From positions 24,728 to 88,727 of the forward strand of contig CAYYXG010000011.1 in assembly GCA_964475595.1 (NCBI GenBank): DNA of 64,000 bases. The letters run 5' to 3'. The notes under the pieces are model-generated. The model saw nothing but the letters and a program-made list of their open reading frames with translations. It was not told where the DNA came from and made no database searches. The DNA comes from RGEC01 sp964475595 (GTDB taxonomy: Bacteria > Bacteroidota > Bacteroidia > NS11-12g > UBA955). Of the stretch, positions 1 through 8,168 are shown piece after piece. Position 1 is the stretch's first letter. Each line of letters begins with the position of its first letter. The position numbers and the translations under genes are program-made.

Positions 1-648
1 TGGGAAATAGGCGCCCAGCCCCATTTCCAGGTAAGGAATTACGTTTAACGTGGATGGGGCTTTCCAAGGATTAGATCCATTATAGGTTGCATATCGGTTA
101 AATAATTGCACCAGATTCGGGTTTTTAAACCTTTTGCTGTTGGCTTTGTGCATACTCCGATGAATACCAATAAATGGTAAATTAAGAATGCCGCGAAGCC
201 CTGTTGCACTGGTATAGGTAGATCGCCGGTGAAGGCTTTTTTCCAGGAAAACAGGTGCTGTAATGGTATACAAATATTTGCTGTAGTTGAAATGGTCGCT
301 TAATTTTTTCTCATCCTCGTTGAATATTTTAGATGCTTGTTTTACGAAGATTTCGGGCTCAGCCGGGCAGGGGAAAAAGGTGCCATCAGGGAAAAAATAG
401 TGGCAAAGGGTGTTTAATTTTTTAAATTGGAACGAAATATCCGGGGATAACAGATTTGATATGTAATGGGGCATGGTGAATAAGGAGGGTCCTGCATCAA
501 ACCGAAAACCAGCTCCATTTATTTCTGAAATTTTTCCGCCTGCCTCATGTTTTTGTTCAAATACATGTACCTCAAACCCTTCTTTGGCCAGTCGTACAGC
601 GGATGTCAGTCCACCTATGCCGGCACCGACAATGCATACCTTTTTCAC
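1..648 (-). CDS. CrtI/phytoene-desaturase-like FAD oxidoreductase (3' end outside window)
   Basis: Only the first 216 codons are in the window; the gene runs off the left edge. It opens with a Rossmann dinucleotide motif, VGAGIGGL (about residues 8-15), followed by VFEQ and the FRFDAGPSLFTMP block typical of CrtI-type carotenoid desaturases and related FAD amine-oxidase-like enzymes. The family removes hydrogens from carotenoid or other polyprenoid chains at the membrane with FAD. The start is GTG at 648, because an in-frame TAG lies two codons upstream and no ATG is available. The exact substrate (phytoene, hydroxycarotenoid or other) cannot be told from the N-terminal part, so no symbol is given. 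Confidence 0.85.
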   Translation of the reverse strand, partial: MKKVCIVGAGIGGLTSAVRLAKEGFEVHVFEQKHEAGGKISEINGAGFRFDAGPSLFTMPHYISNLLSPDISFQFKKLNTLCHYFFPDGTFFPCPAEPEIFVKQASKIFNEDEKKLSDHFNYSKYLYTITAPVFLEKSLHRRSTYTSATGLRGILNLPFIGIHRSMHKANSKRFKNPNLVQLFNRYATYNGSNPWKAPSTLNVIPYLEMGLGAYFP

Positions 649-763
649 GTTCTAGTAACTTAAAAATGGGCTTGATTGTTTTTAAAAACCGGTTTTAAAA
701 TGATAAAAGACCCTGAAGCAACAACTTTTTTTTAAAAAAAACAAAAAAAAAAATTACAAAGTA

Positions 764-793
764 TTGCATTTTTATTTTTCACTTTTATTTTTG
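764..793 (+). promoter_or_regulatory. Bacteroidota-type promoter of the Ala-rich lipoprotein gene
   Basis: TTG at 764-766 and TATTTTTG at 786-793 match the -33 (TTTG/TTG) and -7 (TAnnTTTG) elements of Bacteroidota sigma-ABfr promoters, with a 19-bp spacer. The region just upstream (728-757) is very A-rich, like an UP element. The start codon at 821 is 27 bases downstream. Confidence 0.7.
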
Positions 794-820
794 CCGCACA
801 TTTAATCAGGAAAACACAAA

Positions 821-1015
821 ATGAAAAAGATCTATTTCGCTATCGCTGCTTGCGCTATGTTCGCTTTCGCAGCTTGTTCTGGTAACAGCGGCACTTCAGA
901 TGCTGACACTACCAAAGTTGATTCTGCTGCTGCTCCCGCTGCTGACACTGCTGCTGCTGCTGCTGACACTACTGCTGCTGCTGCTGACACTACCAAAGCT
1001 GCTGAGTCTAAGTAA
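821..1015 (+). CDS. Ala/Asp/Thr-rich low-complexity mini-lipoprotein
   Basis: This 64-aa protein has a lipoprotein signal peptide ending in the lipobox FAAC (Cys at about residue 19). The mature part is nearly all Ala, Asp, Thr and Lys, built from imperfect repeats of AAADTT, mirrored in DNA as tandem GCTGCTGCTGCTGACACT units. No known domain is visible; the mature chain is probably disordered and acidic, anchored to a membrane by lipid. Such short repetitive lipoproteins are common in Bacteroidota and are usually left hypothetical. The gene is monocistronic, with its own promoter and a strong terminator, which suggests substantial expression. Open frames on the other strand and the +1 frame here are by-products of the GCT repeats. 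Confidence 0.75.
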   Translation: MKKIYFAIAACAMFAFAACSGNSGTSDADTTKVDSAAAPAADTAAAAADTTAAAADTTKAAESK

Positions 1016-1038
1016 TTCAACACCAAAGAAAAATCTAA

Positions 1039-1065
1039 GGGCGCTTGTAAAAGTGCCCTTTTTTT
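1039..1065 (+). terminator. Rho-independent terminator after the mini-lipoprotein gene
   Basis: Stem GGGCGCTT (1039-1046) pairs with AAGTGCCC (1051-1058) with one G-T pair and a 4-base loop, followed by seven T. It overlaps the promoter of the next gene. Confidence 0.85.
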
Positions 1066-1075
1066 GTTATCTTTG
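1045..1075 (+). promoter_or_regulatory. Promoter of the CTD-only protein gene, nested in the preceding terminator
   Basis: TATCTTTG at 1068-1075 is a perfect -7 element, and TTG at 1045-1047 (inside the terminator stem-loop) is a possible -33 element with a 20-bp spacer. The -7 box ends 9 bases before the ATG at 1085, so the transcript would be leaderless or nearly so. Confidence 0.65.
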
Positions 1076-1084
1076 CATCATACG

Positions 1085-1456
1085 ATGGTTAAAAAGCTAC
1101 TCTGTTTATTAATTATTCTCTTTGCCACTAAGGCTGCACTGCCATTAGCTGCAGGCGTTTTGCCTCCCAATACACATCTTGAACCCGGCCCTGTTTTTAC
1201 CCTTCATCCCAATCCTGTAACCGGTACCTGGTTTCACATCAATCTTGCTTTTTCAGAATCTGACTACCCTAACGCCAAATTCTCCATCAGCAATGTGCTT
1301 GGTGAGATTATTTACACAGCTCCCATTAAAAAAACAGAATTTGCCGGTGCCAAAGTGAGGGTAGATATTGCTGAACTCAAACTTGACAGAGGGGTTTACT
1401 TTGTCCAGGTATCGGGTGGTGATAAATCCAGGATTCTTCGCTTGGTTGTTCGATAA
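1085..1456 (+). CDS. Short secreted protein made of little more than a T9SS sorting domain
   Basis: This 123-aa protein has a signal peptide (MVKKLLCLLIILFATKA), a linker of about 20 residues, and then a region matching the type A T9SS C-terminal domain: LHPNPVTG, ISNVLGEI, LDRGVYFVQV and a closing basic LRLVVR. T9SS CTDs are normally 70-90-residue tails that direct large cargo across the outer membrane; here almost no cargo precedes it. An ATG at 1064 lies inside the promoter, so the ATG at 1085 is chosen. The next gene starts 3 bases after the stop, so both are probably co-transcribed. It could be a decoy, a small surface protein, or the remnant of a longer cargo gene. Confidence 0.75.
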   Translation: MVKKLLCLLIILFATKAALPLAAGVLPPNTHLEPGPVFTLHPNPVTGTWFHINLAFSESDYPNAKFSISNVLGEIIYTAPIKKTEFAGAKVRVDIAELKLDRGVYFVQVSGGDKSRILRLVVR

Positions 1457-1459
1457 AAA

Positions 1460-1924
1460 ATGGCCTCCGTCACTTTTATCATTAGACCTGCTGTTCAGGC
1501 TGATGTAAATGCCATTTTTCAACTTATTAATGAACTTGCAGTATTTGAAAGAGCTCCCCATGAAGTAATCAATACCGCTCAGGGGCTCTTGAACGATGGT
1601 TTCATTGCTGATCCGCCACTCTATACCGCTCAGGTAGCTGAAAATTCTCAGGGCGTCATCATTGGATTTGCATTATGTTATATCCGCTATAGCACCTGGA
1701 AGGGGCCCGTGTTGTATTTGGAGGATTTGTATGTTCAAGATGCATTTAGGGGCAATGGTGTTGGTAAATCGCTCTTTGAAGCGTGTGTTGATTACGCTAA
1801 AGTTAAGGGCTTTAAAAGACTTACTTGGCAAGTGTTAGATTGGAATACATCTGCCATTGATTTTTACAAAAAATGGAATGCGGTGCTGGATCATGAATGG
1901 ATTAATGGTTCCTTGGACTTTTAA
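1460..1924 (+). CDS. GNAT family N-acetyltransferase (diamine acetyltransferase-like)
   Basis: This 154-aa protein fits the single-domain GNAT fold that moves acetyl from acetyl-CoA to an amine. The acetyl-CoA pyrophosphate loop is RGNGVG (residues 97-102), preceded by the core strand LYLEDLYV. The WKGPVLYLEDLYV and WNTSAIDFYKKW segments resemble the spermidine/spermine and thialysine acetyltransferase subgroup, so a polyamine-like or small amine substrate is likely but unproven. It starts 3 bases after the CTD-only gene and ends 3 bases before the rhomboid gene, forming a compact three-gene unit. Confidence 0.85.
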   Translation: MASVTFIIRPAVQADVNAIFQLINELAVFERAPHEVINTAQGLLNDGFIADPPLYTAQVAENSQGVIIGFALCYIRYSTWKGPVLYLEDLYVQDAFRGNGVGKSLFEACVDYAKVKGFKRLTWQVLDWNTSAIDFYKKWNAVLDHEWINGSLDF

Positions 1925-1927
1925 AAG

Positions 1928-2563
1928 GTGAAAAATCTTAGAAAAGAACTATGGATTGCAGTGCTAATTTCAGCCTTCCCTGTAATTGTATTTTATTTTT
2001 TTCAGTTTAAGCATGGGCTTTCATACGCTTGGGGCCTTTTCCCGGGCGATTTAAAACACCTTCAGGGAATCATCTTAATGCCTTTGGTTCATGCGGATTC
2101 GGTTCACCTCTGGGGTAATACCACACAATTGTTTTTTGGTCTTTTATTAATCTTAATTCATTATCAATCCTTAAGCAAGGCGATTTTGCCGTCGCTGTGG
2201 TTTCTTGCCGGTTTACTCCTCTTTTTTATGGGGAATCAGGGAACCGTACATATTGGTAGCAGTGGTGTTATTTATGCAATATACAGCTATCTGATTACGG
2301 CCGGCTTTAATGCCGGTAACAGACGTTTGCGACTCTTGTCTTTTATGTTACTAATGTACTATGGAAGTATGTTTTGGGGGATATTTCCCTGGCAGGAAAA
2401 AGTTTCTTGGGAAGGACATCTCTCAGGGGTAATAGCCGGCCTGTTTATGGCAATAATCTTAAGAGGGAGGTACCGCCAATTTACCCGAGATGCAAGGCCG
2501 GTTTGGTTTATGGAATCTGACAATAGGGTAGACCCCTACGCCCGTTTTGACAAAAAGTCTTAA
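1928..2563 (+). CDS. Rhomboid family intramembrane serine protease
   Basis: This 211-aa protein has about six hydrophobic segments. It carries the rhomboid signatures HLWGN (residues 60-64), GSSG with the candidate nucleophile Ser112, and EGHLSG with His164, so the Ser-His dyad is intact. Rhomboids cleave transmembrane helices within the inner membrane. The start is GTG at 1928, 3 bases after the GNAT stop. The stop codon overlaps the stop of the convergent permease gene by 4 bases (2560-2563). Confidence 0.9.
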   Translation: MKNLRKELWIAVLISAFPVIVFYFFQFKHGLSYAWGLFPGDLKHLQGIILMPLVHADSVHLWGNTTQLFFGLLLILIHYQSLSKAILPSLWFLAGLLLFFMGNQGTVHIGSSGVIYAIYSYLITAGFNAGNRRLRLLSFMLLMYYGSMFWGIFPWQEKVSWEGHLSGVIAGLFMAIILRGRYRQFTRDARPVWFMESDNRVDPYARFDKKS

Positions 2564-3816
2564 TGCACAATAGAAATGGGCATCTCTTTTTTGGGCTCAT
2601 CTTTGAATAGGAACAAAAAAAGTAGTGCCGTAACCAAAGCATATCCGGAAAAGCCCAACCATAAAGCAGGCCAGTCCTTTTCACCTCCGTGCATGTAGAA
2701 TCGATCTATCAACCAACCGCTGGTTTTGCTGCCCAAAAATGCACCTACGCCATTGGTCATCATCATAAACAATCCTTGTGCGCTGGCCCGTATCCCTGAA
2801 TCGGTATTGGTTTCTATGAATAATGATCCTGAAATATTGAAAAAATCAAAGGCCATTCCATACACGATGCAGCTCAGTATGATCATCCATAATCCTTCCG
2901 CAGGATTGCCAAATGAAAACAGCCCAAATCTCAACACCCATGCAAACATCGCAAATAGCATCACCTTTTTTATGCCAAATCGCTTCAGGAAGAAGGGTAT
3001 CGCCAAGATAAACAACGTTTCCGATACTTGAGATATTGACATGATGATGGTGGAGTATTTCACCACGAAGGATTCCGGGCCATATAGCGGATTGTTTTTG
3101 AAATCATCAAGAAAGGTATCGCCATACATATTGGTAAGCTGAAGCGCCGCACCCAGTAACATGGAGAAGATGAAAAACAACGCCATTCTGTATCGGGCAA
3201 ACAGTTTGAATGCATCCAGGCCGAGCTGTGAAAAGATGTTATTATTGCCTGACTTGGCGTTTGACGGTTTGCAGGCAGGAAGTGTAAACGCATACATTCC
3301 CAATCCTATAGCTGCTGTTCCTGCTATTAAAAATTGATTGGCATTGGCCTTGCTGCCTGTGAGGTTGGTCACCCACATGGCTACAATAAATCCAATCGTG
3401 CCCCAAACCCTGATTGGCGGAAACATATTGATTACATCATACCCTCTTTGGGTAAGCAATGTATATGAGATGGAATTGGATAAGGATATGGTGGGCATAT
3501 AGCAAAACATGGCGGCCATAATCAACCAGTATAATTCATCTGCTGTTTGCATTTCCGGCACCAGCCAAAGGAGTGCTCCATACATAATCTGCAATATTCC
3601 GTATAGCCGCTCAGCATTCATCCACCGGTCTGCAATAATGCCTGTAATGGCCGGCATGATAATAGAGGATATGGCCAGGGTGGAGAAAATAGCCCCAAAC
3701 TGCTCACCACTGCCCAGGTTATTGCCGAAGAAATACGTTCCAATAGTGATGAGCCATGCACCCCACACAAAGAATTGCATAAAGCTGAGTAAGATTAGAC
3801 GGAAGCGGATATCCAT
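2560..3816 (-). CDS. NupG-like nucleoside:H+ symporter (MFS permease)
   Basis: This 418-aa protein has about 12 transmembrane segments and the same length as E. coli NupG. Its N-terminus (RLILLSFMQFFVWGAW) and the GIIADRWMNAER loop match nucleoside permeases of the NHS family in the major facilitator superfamily. The expected role is proton-driven uptake of nucleosides across the inner membrane. It lies downstream of gmhA on the same strand with a 39-base gap, and an 8-bp inverted repeat covers its start codon. Substrate choice (nucleoside versus xanthosine) cannot be read from sequence alone. Confidence 0.85.
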   Translation of the reverse strand: MDIRFRLILLSFMQFFVWGAWLITIGTYFFGNNLGSGEQFGAIFSTLAISSIIMPAITGIIADRWMNAERLYGILQIMYGALLWLVPEMQTADELYWLIMAAMFCYMPTISLSNSISYTLLTQRGYDVINMFPPIRVWGTIGFIVAMWVTNLTGSKANANQFLIAGTAAIGLGMYAFTLPACKPSNAKSGNNNIFSQLGLDAFKLFARYRMALFFIFSMLLGAALQLTNMYGDTFLDDFKNNPLYGPESFVVKYSTIIMSISQVSETLFILAIPFFLKRFGIKKVMLFAMFAWVLRFGLFSFGNPAEGLWMIILSCIVYGMAFDFFNISGSLFIETNTDSGIRASAQGLFMMMTNGVGAFLGSKTSGWLIDRFYMHGGEKDWPALWLGFSGYALVTALLFLFLFKDEPKKEMPISIVH

Positions 3817-3844
3817 GCAGGCGAAAATATCATATTGCCTGCAT
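3815..3844 (-). repeat. Perfect 8-bp inverted repeat over the permease start codon
   Basis: ATGCAGGC (3815-3822) and GCCTGCAT (3837-3844) are perfect inverted copies separated by 14 AT-rich bases, in the gmhA-permease gap. In mRNA the hairpin would include part of the permease start codon (3814-3816). There is no T run, so it is not a standard terminator; it could be an operator or a translation-control hairpin. Confidence 0.5.
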
Positions 3845-3855
3845 AAAACAATACA

Positions 3856-4434
3856 TTACCTTAAAACCCGTTGTTCTATGCTGTCAATCAATGCATGAAT
3901 GACTTTGATATGGATTTCCTGCGCACGATCGGCAAACTCAGATTTAGGGGCCCTGATTTCTACATCGCATAAAGGAGCCATTTGGCCACCATCCTTTCCG
4001 GTTAGGCCTATTATTTTCATCCCCTGATTTTTTGCAGCTTCCATGGCCAGTATCACGTTGCGGCTGTTACCACTGCTGCTGATTCCAAGTAAAACATCAC
4101 CGGGTTTGCCCAGACCTTCCACGTATCGGCTGAAAATAAATTCATAGCCATAATCATTTCCCACACAGCTAATATGGCTTGGATCGCTAATGGCTAAAGC
4201 GGCCAGAGCCCTTCGATTGCCGCGATAGCGACCGCTAAGTTCCTCTGCAAAATGCATGGCATCGCAGTGACTGCCCCCATTGCCGCAACTGATTATTTTT
4301 CCGCCATTAAGCAGACAGTCTGCCATCATGGAGGCCGCATGTTCTATGTGCTCGAGGTTCTTCTGATCCTCCATGAACAAACGAAGCGTTTCGGCCGCTT
4401 CGGTAAAATGCTGTTTGATTCGTTCCAGTGTCAT
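3856..4434 (-). CDS. gmhA: Phosphoheptose isomerase
   Basis: This 192-aa SIS-fold enzyme has the same length as E. coli GmhA. It converts sedoheptulose 7-phosphate to D-glycero-D-manno-heptose 7-phosphate, the first step toward LPS heptose or other surface-glycan heptoses. The metal and active-site residues align: His61 and Glu65 in HFAEELSGRY, Gln172 and His180 in AQEIHIKVIH, plus the phosphate loop GISSSGNS (about 117-124). The ATG overlaps the dsbD stop as ATGA, so translation is probably coupled. No other heptose genes are seen nearby. Confidence 0.93.
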   Translation of the reverse strand: MTLERIKQHFTEAAETLRLFMEDQKNLEHIEHAASMMADCLLNGGKIISCGNGGSHCDAMHFAEELSGRYRGNRRALAALAISDPSHISCVGNDYGYEFIFSRYVEGLGKPGDVLLGISSSGNSRNVILAMEAAKNQGMKIIGLTGKDGGQMAPLCDVEIRAPKSEFADRAQEIHIKVIHALIDSIEQRVLR

Positions 4435-6545
4435 GGCTGCATTCTTTTAAATTCGCTAATCCCATTTTGCAGAAACACCTTGAATTTTTCTGCCTTATAG
4501 TCGAAGGTTTCGGCACTTCCCGGGTGCTGCAGTAATACTTCATCCCCTGTCATAAGCACATACAGAGGCTGACTGTTGCTGTTGAAATAACAGGCCTGAA
4601 TCTCAGCATTCTTTTCGCCTACAGTTTTAATAATTTTTTCTGAAAACTTCCCTTTGAATTGCTCAGATTCGCTCAGTTTAATCTTTTTGTCATCCACGTA
4701 TAAAGAGACAACCACATAATCATTCTTCAAAATTTTCAGTACTTCCGGGTTGCTCCAAACTTTTTCTTCCATCTTGCGACAATTAACGCAGCCATGACCG
4801 GTGAAATCGATGAAAAGGGGTTTTTTCTGGGCTTTGGCGCATGCCAGCGCCTCTTCATAGTCAAAATAACCCTGAATTCCGTGGGGAATATGCAATTCTC
4901 CGGCGTATTTGGGCGTATTGCAGTTTTCTGCATTCACTTCTGTATCGCTAGATTCACTGCCAAGTCGGAAGTCCTGGGTGTGCATCGGGGGCAAATAACC
5001 GGCCAACGATTTGAGCGGCGCACCCCATAGTCCGGGTATTAAATATACCACAAATGACCATGTGGCAATCACCAGCATCAAACGGGTAACCGACCAGTAG
5101 GGGATGTCGCTGTCATGAGAAAACTTGATTTTTCCCATGAGGTAAATGGCCATTAGCGAAAAAATAACAATCCATAGGGCCAGGTAAATTTCCCGGTCCA
5201 GTAACCCCCAATGATAGGTTTGGTCTGCCGTGCTCAAAAATTTAAGGGCAAATGCCAGTTCAATAAATCCTAACACTACCTTTACACTATTTAGCCAGCC
5301 ACCACTTTTTGGCAAGCTTTTCATATAACTGGGAAAGATTACCAAGAGGCCAAAGGGGAGGGCGAATGCCAGCGAAAAGCCCAACATGGCAATGATGGGA
5401 GTACTAAGACCGCCTTTGGCACTTTCCACCAAAACCGTCCCAACAATAGGGCCGGTGCACGAAAAAGAAACGAGCGCTATGGTAAGGGCCATGAATACCG
5501 GGCCGGCAATACCGCCCTTATCGGCTTTTTTATCAATGGCATTTACCCACGATGCCGGTAATACCAGTTCGAAGGCCCCAAAGAAGCTGGCCGCAAAAAT
5601 GATAAAAATGACGAAAAAGAATACGTTGGGAATCCAATGCGTGCTAAGCCAGTTGGCCGCATCAGGTCCTACCAGCTTGCTTACCAATGTGCCAATGATT
5701 ACATATATAAGGATGATGGCGCCGGCAAATACAAAACCGTCTCGTACCGATTTTTTCTTATCTTCATTTTTTAAGAAAAAGGCCACCGTCATGGGAATCA
5801 TGGGGAATACGCATGGGGTAAGCAGGGCCAGCAATCCTGAGGTAAATGCCAGCCAAAATACCAGCCCAAGCCCTTTGTTTGCGGTTTCGTTTTTGGCACT
5901 GCCCAGATTGCCCTTATACTTAAGTTCAGTACAGTTGCCTGATCCGGATTTATAGGAAGATTTTACCCCTGATTTTCGGGTTGCTAAAGTATCTATGAGA
6001 TTAGTATCTTTTGTTGTATCTTCGTTAATTGTTGGTGTTAATACTTCCTCAGCAGGTCCTTCGCAAGTGACAGGATTGATGGCTTCCAGGGTTTCTTCTA
6101 TTTTCACACACTGACTTTCATCGCACATCTGACCACTGAAATTGCACACCAGTTTTTGTATGTTGCCGGTGACTTTAATTTTTTGTTTGAAAATGGCTTT
6201 GGCCGGAAAAACCCCCGTTTTGCAATTGATTTTGTCTAATTCCGCCAGCTCGTCAGTTTTCATTTCATCGCCAATGCCTACACATTTGCCCACCGGCACA
6301 AAATGGTCTCCGCTAAAGGTAATTGACGCCCTGGTATAACCCACATCTTCGGCGCAGGTGGTTTTTTCGCTGTATATATGCATACCGGGTGCCGGAGACA
6401 GGCTAATGGTAACCTCAACGAGATCCCCTGTTTTAACCTTGGTTGCGGAAAAAGTCACACTTTTCGCAGTGGGCTTTTTCATTTGTCCGGATAGGGGGAA
6501 CGCAATGAACGATACTAAAAGGACGATGTAAGACTGTATTTTCAT
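4431..6545 (-). CDS. dsbD: Thiol:disulfide interchange protein DsbD
   Basis: This 704-aa inner-membrane protein carries electrons from cytoplasmic thioredoxin to periplasmic thiol proteins. All three modules are visible: an N-terminal immunoglobulin-like domain after the signal peptide with a Cys pair near residues 139-144 (MCDESQC), a multi-helix core with redox Cys in TPCVFPMIPMT (about 243) and FSCTGPIVG (about 362), and a C-terminal thioredoxin domain with GCVNC (about 587-591). The open frame extends upstream to 6878, but the signal peptide starts at the ATG at 6545 (MKIQSYIVLL), which is the start used here. A linker of about 60 residues precedes the core, so the protein is longer than the E. 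coli form (565 aa). It is coupled to gmhA. Confidence 0.93.
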   Translation of the reverse strand: MKIQSYIVLLVSFIAFPLSGQMKKPTAKSVTFSATKVKTGDLVEVTISLSPAPGMHIYSEKTTCAEDVGYTRASITFSGDHFVPVGKCVGIGDEMKTDELAELDKINCKTGVFPAKAIFKQKIKVTGNIQKLVCNFSGQMCDESQCVKIEETLEAINPVTCEGPAEEVLTPTINEDTTKDTNLIDTLATRKSGVKSSYKSGSGNCTELKYKGNLGSAKNETANKGLGLVFWLAFTSGLLALLTPCVFPMIPMTVAFFLKNEDKKKSVRDGFVFAGAIILIYVIIGTLVSKLVGPDAANWLSTHWIPNVFFFVIFIIFAASFFGAFELVLPASWVNAIDKKADKGGIAGPVFMALTIALVSFSCTGPIVGTVLVESAKGGLSTPIIAMLGFSLAFALPFGLLVIFPSYMKSLPKSGGWLNSVKVVLGFIELAFALKFLSTADQTYHWGLLDREIYLALWIVIFSLMAIYLMGKIKFSHDSDIPYWSVTRLMLVIATWSFVVYLIPGLWGAPLKSLAGYLPPMHTQDFRLGSESSDTEVNAENCNTPKYAGELHIPHGIQGYFDYEEALACAKAQKKPLFIDFTGHGCVNCRKMEEKVWSNPEVLKILKNDYVVVSLYVDDKKIKLSESEQFKGKFSEKIIKTVGEKNAEIQACYFNSNSQPLYVLMTGDEVLLQHPGSAETFDYKAEKFKVFLQNGISEFKRMQP

Positions 6546-6583
6546 GTATTTACTGCAAAAAAACGGAATTTCTCGGACTATTC

Positions 6584-6613
6584 GTGTAACAGGTGTAACA
6601 CTATATGGTAACA
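6584..6613. promoter_or_regulatory. Direct repeats of GTGTAACA upstream of dsbD
   Basis: Two perfect 8-bp copies, GTGTAACA at 6584-6591 and 6593-6600, lie at a 9-bp period, with a partial third copy GGTAACA at 6607-6613. They sit 40-70 bases upstream of dsbD and 100 bases upstream of the divergent LysM gene. A transcription-factor operator is possible; no specific regulator is proposed. Confidence 0.35.
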
Positions 6614-6697
6614 AACAGATGTGAATTAACCCCATTCCGTTGCATGGCTTATGCACTTTTGTGTGAAAAAGAATAGATGCTTTGTTTTTTCGTTCTA

Positions 6698-6705
6698 TAT
6701 TTTTG
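6698..6705 (+). promoter_or_regulatory. -7 element of the glucosaminidase/LysM gene
   Basis: TATTTTTG matches TAnnTTTG and ends 8 bases before the ATG at 6714. This supports the downstream ATG as the start over the in-frame ATG at 6651, which would lie upstream of the transcription start. No clear -33 element is seen. Confidence 0.55.
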
Positions 6706-6713
6706 AATATACC

Positions 6714-8168
6714 ATGGGTATTTTTCGTTACACATTGCTGCTCACTTTGTATGGGTTTTTCTGCGCTGATATCACAGCCCAAAAGATGAATACAAACCAA
6801 TACATAGAGGAGTTTAAGTTCGCTGCGATGCAGGAAATGAAGATTTATGGAATCCCTGCTTCGGTTACCCTTGCCCAAGGAATATTAGAAAGTGCGAGCG
6901 GAAATAGCAAGTTGGCCAAAGATTGCAACAATCATTTTGGGATAAAATGTCGTAAAAACTGGACAGGCAATTTTTGCCTGGCAGATGATGATGCACAAGA
7001 TGAATGTTTTAGGGGGTATGGCTCAGCCATGGAGAGTTATCGTGACCATAGTCTTTTTCTAAAAGGGGCCTCCCGGTATGATTTTTTGTTCAGTTTGCCC
7101 ACTACCGATTATAAGGCATGGGCACACGGACTCAGGCAGGCGGGCTATGCTACCAACCCGGCCTATGGCAATATTATCATCAGCGTGGTAGAACGGTATC
7201 GTCTTTCTATGTATGACAGCATGACGATTTTAGGAGAAGATTACAATTCCCCTGATACTGCCGCCAGCAGGCTCATACAAAAGCATGGTTTGCCTGCGGT
7301 TATTGCCTTGAAAAACCAAAAACCGGAAGACATTGCAAAGCTCTATGATATGGGTTCCTGGCAGATCTATAAATACAACGATTTAAAGAATGGAGAAGAA
7401 CTGAAGCCGGGTGAAATTATTTACCTAAAACCCAAAAAGCGCAAAGCCACTGAGGATTTTCATACTGTTAAGGAGGGAGAAACCCTGCGTGATATCAGCC
7501 AGTTGCATGCGGTTAAACTAAAAAAACTGGAGAAATTCAATCAAATTGTGGCTTCAAAACCCCTTAAGCCGGGCGAAATCATTTACCTCCGTGAGAAAAA
7601 AATGAAGGATTCCTTGAAAAATGTGGAAAACGCGGCAAAATCTGAAGCCCACACAGAAAAAGATTCTGTCATTAGGATTGTGAAGGAGGGTGATACGTGG
7701 CAAACCATAGGCAACCAAAATGGAAAGCGGCCTGAGGACTTGAAAAAAATAAACGCCGGAATAGAACAACCGGTCCCGGGGCAAGTGGTGCTTATTACTT
7801 CGGAAAATACCACCGACAAAACCATTTCTGATGTTGCTACCCCAGCCAGCACCATCAAGTTTCATGCTGTGATTAAAGGCGAGACCGTATTCAGTATATC
7901 TCGATTGTATAAAATTTCGCCGGATTCGCTGGTAAAGTGGAACAAAATTGAAGCCAATGCCATTAGGGTGGGGCAGGAGTTAAGGGTTCATAGCCCGATC
8001 ACAAGAGGTCAAGTTAAACAAAATCAAATACATACCGTAGCTGCCGGCGAAACCTTATACCAGATTTCCAGAAAGTATGGCGTTTCTGTGGCCGATTTAC
8101 AGCAACAAAATGGCCTGAAAGGCAATGAAATTAAGGTTGGACAGAAGATTGTGATTAAGCAGGATTGA
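6714..8168 (+). CDS. Secreted glucosaminidase-domain protein with LysM repeats
   Basis: This 484-aa protein has a signal peptide (MGIFRYTLLLTLYGFFCADITAQ) and an N-terminal mannosyl-glycoprotein endo-beta-N-acetylglucosaminidase/FlgJ-like domain (about residues 25-165). That domain has the catalytic-Glu motif AQGILESASGNS and the conserved NHFGIKC, FRGYGSAMESYRDHS and GYATNPAYG blocks. A degenerate LysM-like segment (about 185-240) and four clear LysM modules follow, starting with HTVKEGET, RIVKEGDT, HAVIKGET and HTVAAGET. LysM binds GlcNAc-containing glycans, so the protein probably cleaves peptidoglycan in the periplasm. It is divergent from dsbD. The closest Bacteroidota relatives are annotated as glucosaminidase domain-containing proteins. 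Confidence 0.9.
   Translation: MGIFRYTLLLTLYGFFCADITAQKMNTNQYIEEFKFAAMQEMKIYGIPASVTLAQGILESASGNSKLAKDCNNHFGIKCRKNWTGNFCLADDDAQDECFRGYGSAMESYRDHSLFLKGASRYDFLFSLPTTDYKAWAHGLRQAGYATNPAYGNIIISVVERYRLSMYDSMTILGEDYNSPDTAASRLIQKHGLPAVIALKNQKPEDIAKLYDMGSWQIYKYNDLKNGEELKPGEIIYLKPKKRKATEDFHTVKEGETLRDISQLHAVKLKKLEKFNQIVASKPLKPGEIIYLREKKMKDSLKNVENAAKSEAHTEKDSVIRIVKEGDTWQTIGNQNGKRPEDLKKINAGIEQPVPGQVVLITSENTTDKTISDVATPASTIKFHAVIKGETVFSISRLYKISPDSLVKWNKIEANAIRVGQELRVHSPITRGQVKQNQIHTVAAGETLYQISRKYGVSVADLQQQNGLKGNEIKVGQKIVIKQD

Noticed and set aside
5386..5955. 189-aa plus-strand open frame
   Set aside because: Antisense to the membrane core of dsbD, whose motifs are clear; no homology-like features.
6546..6878. 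N-terminal 111-codon extension of dsbD
   Set aside because: The extension lacks domain features and precedes a proper signal peptide at 6545; it also runs across the divergent LysM promoter.
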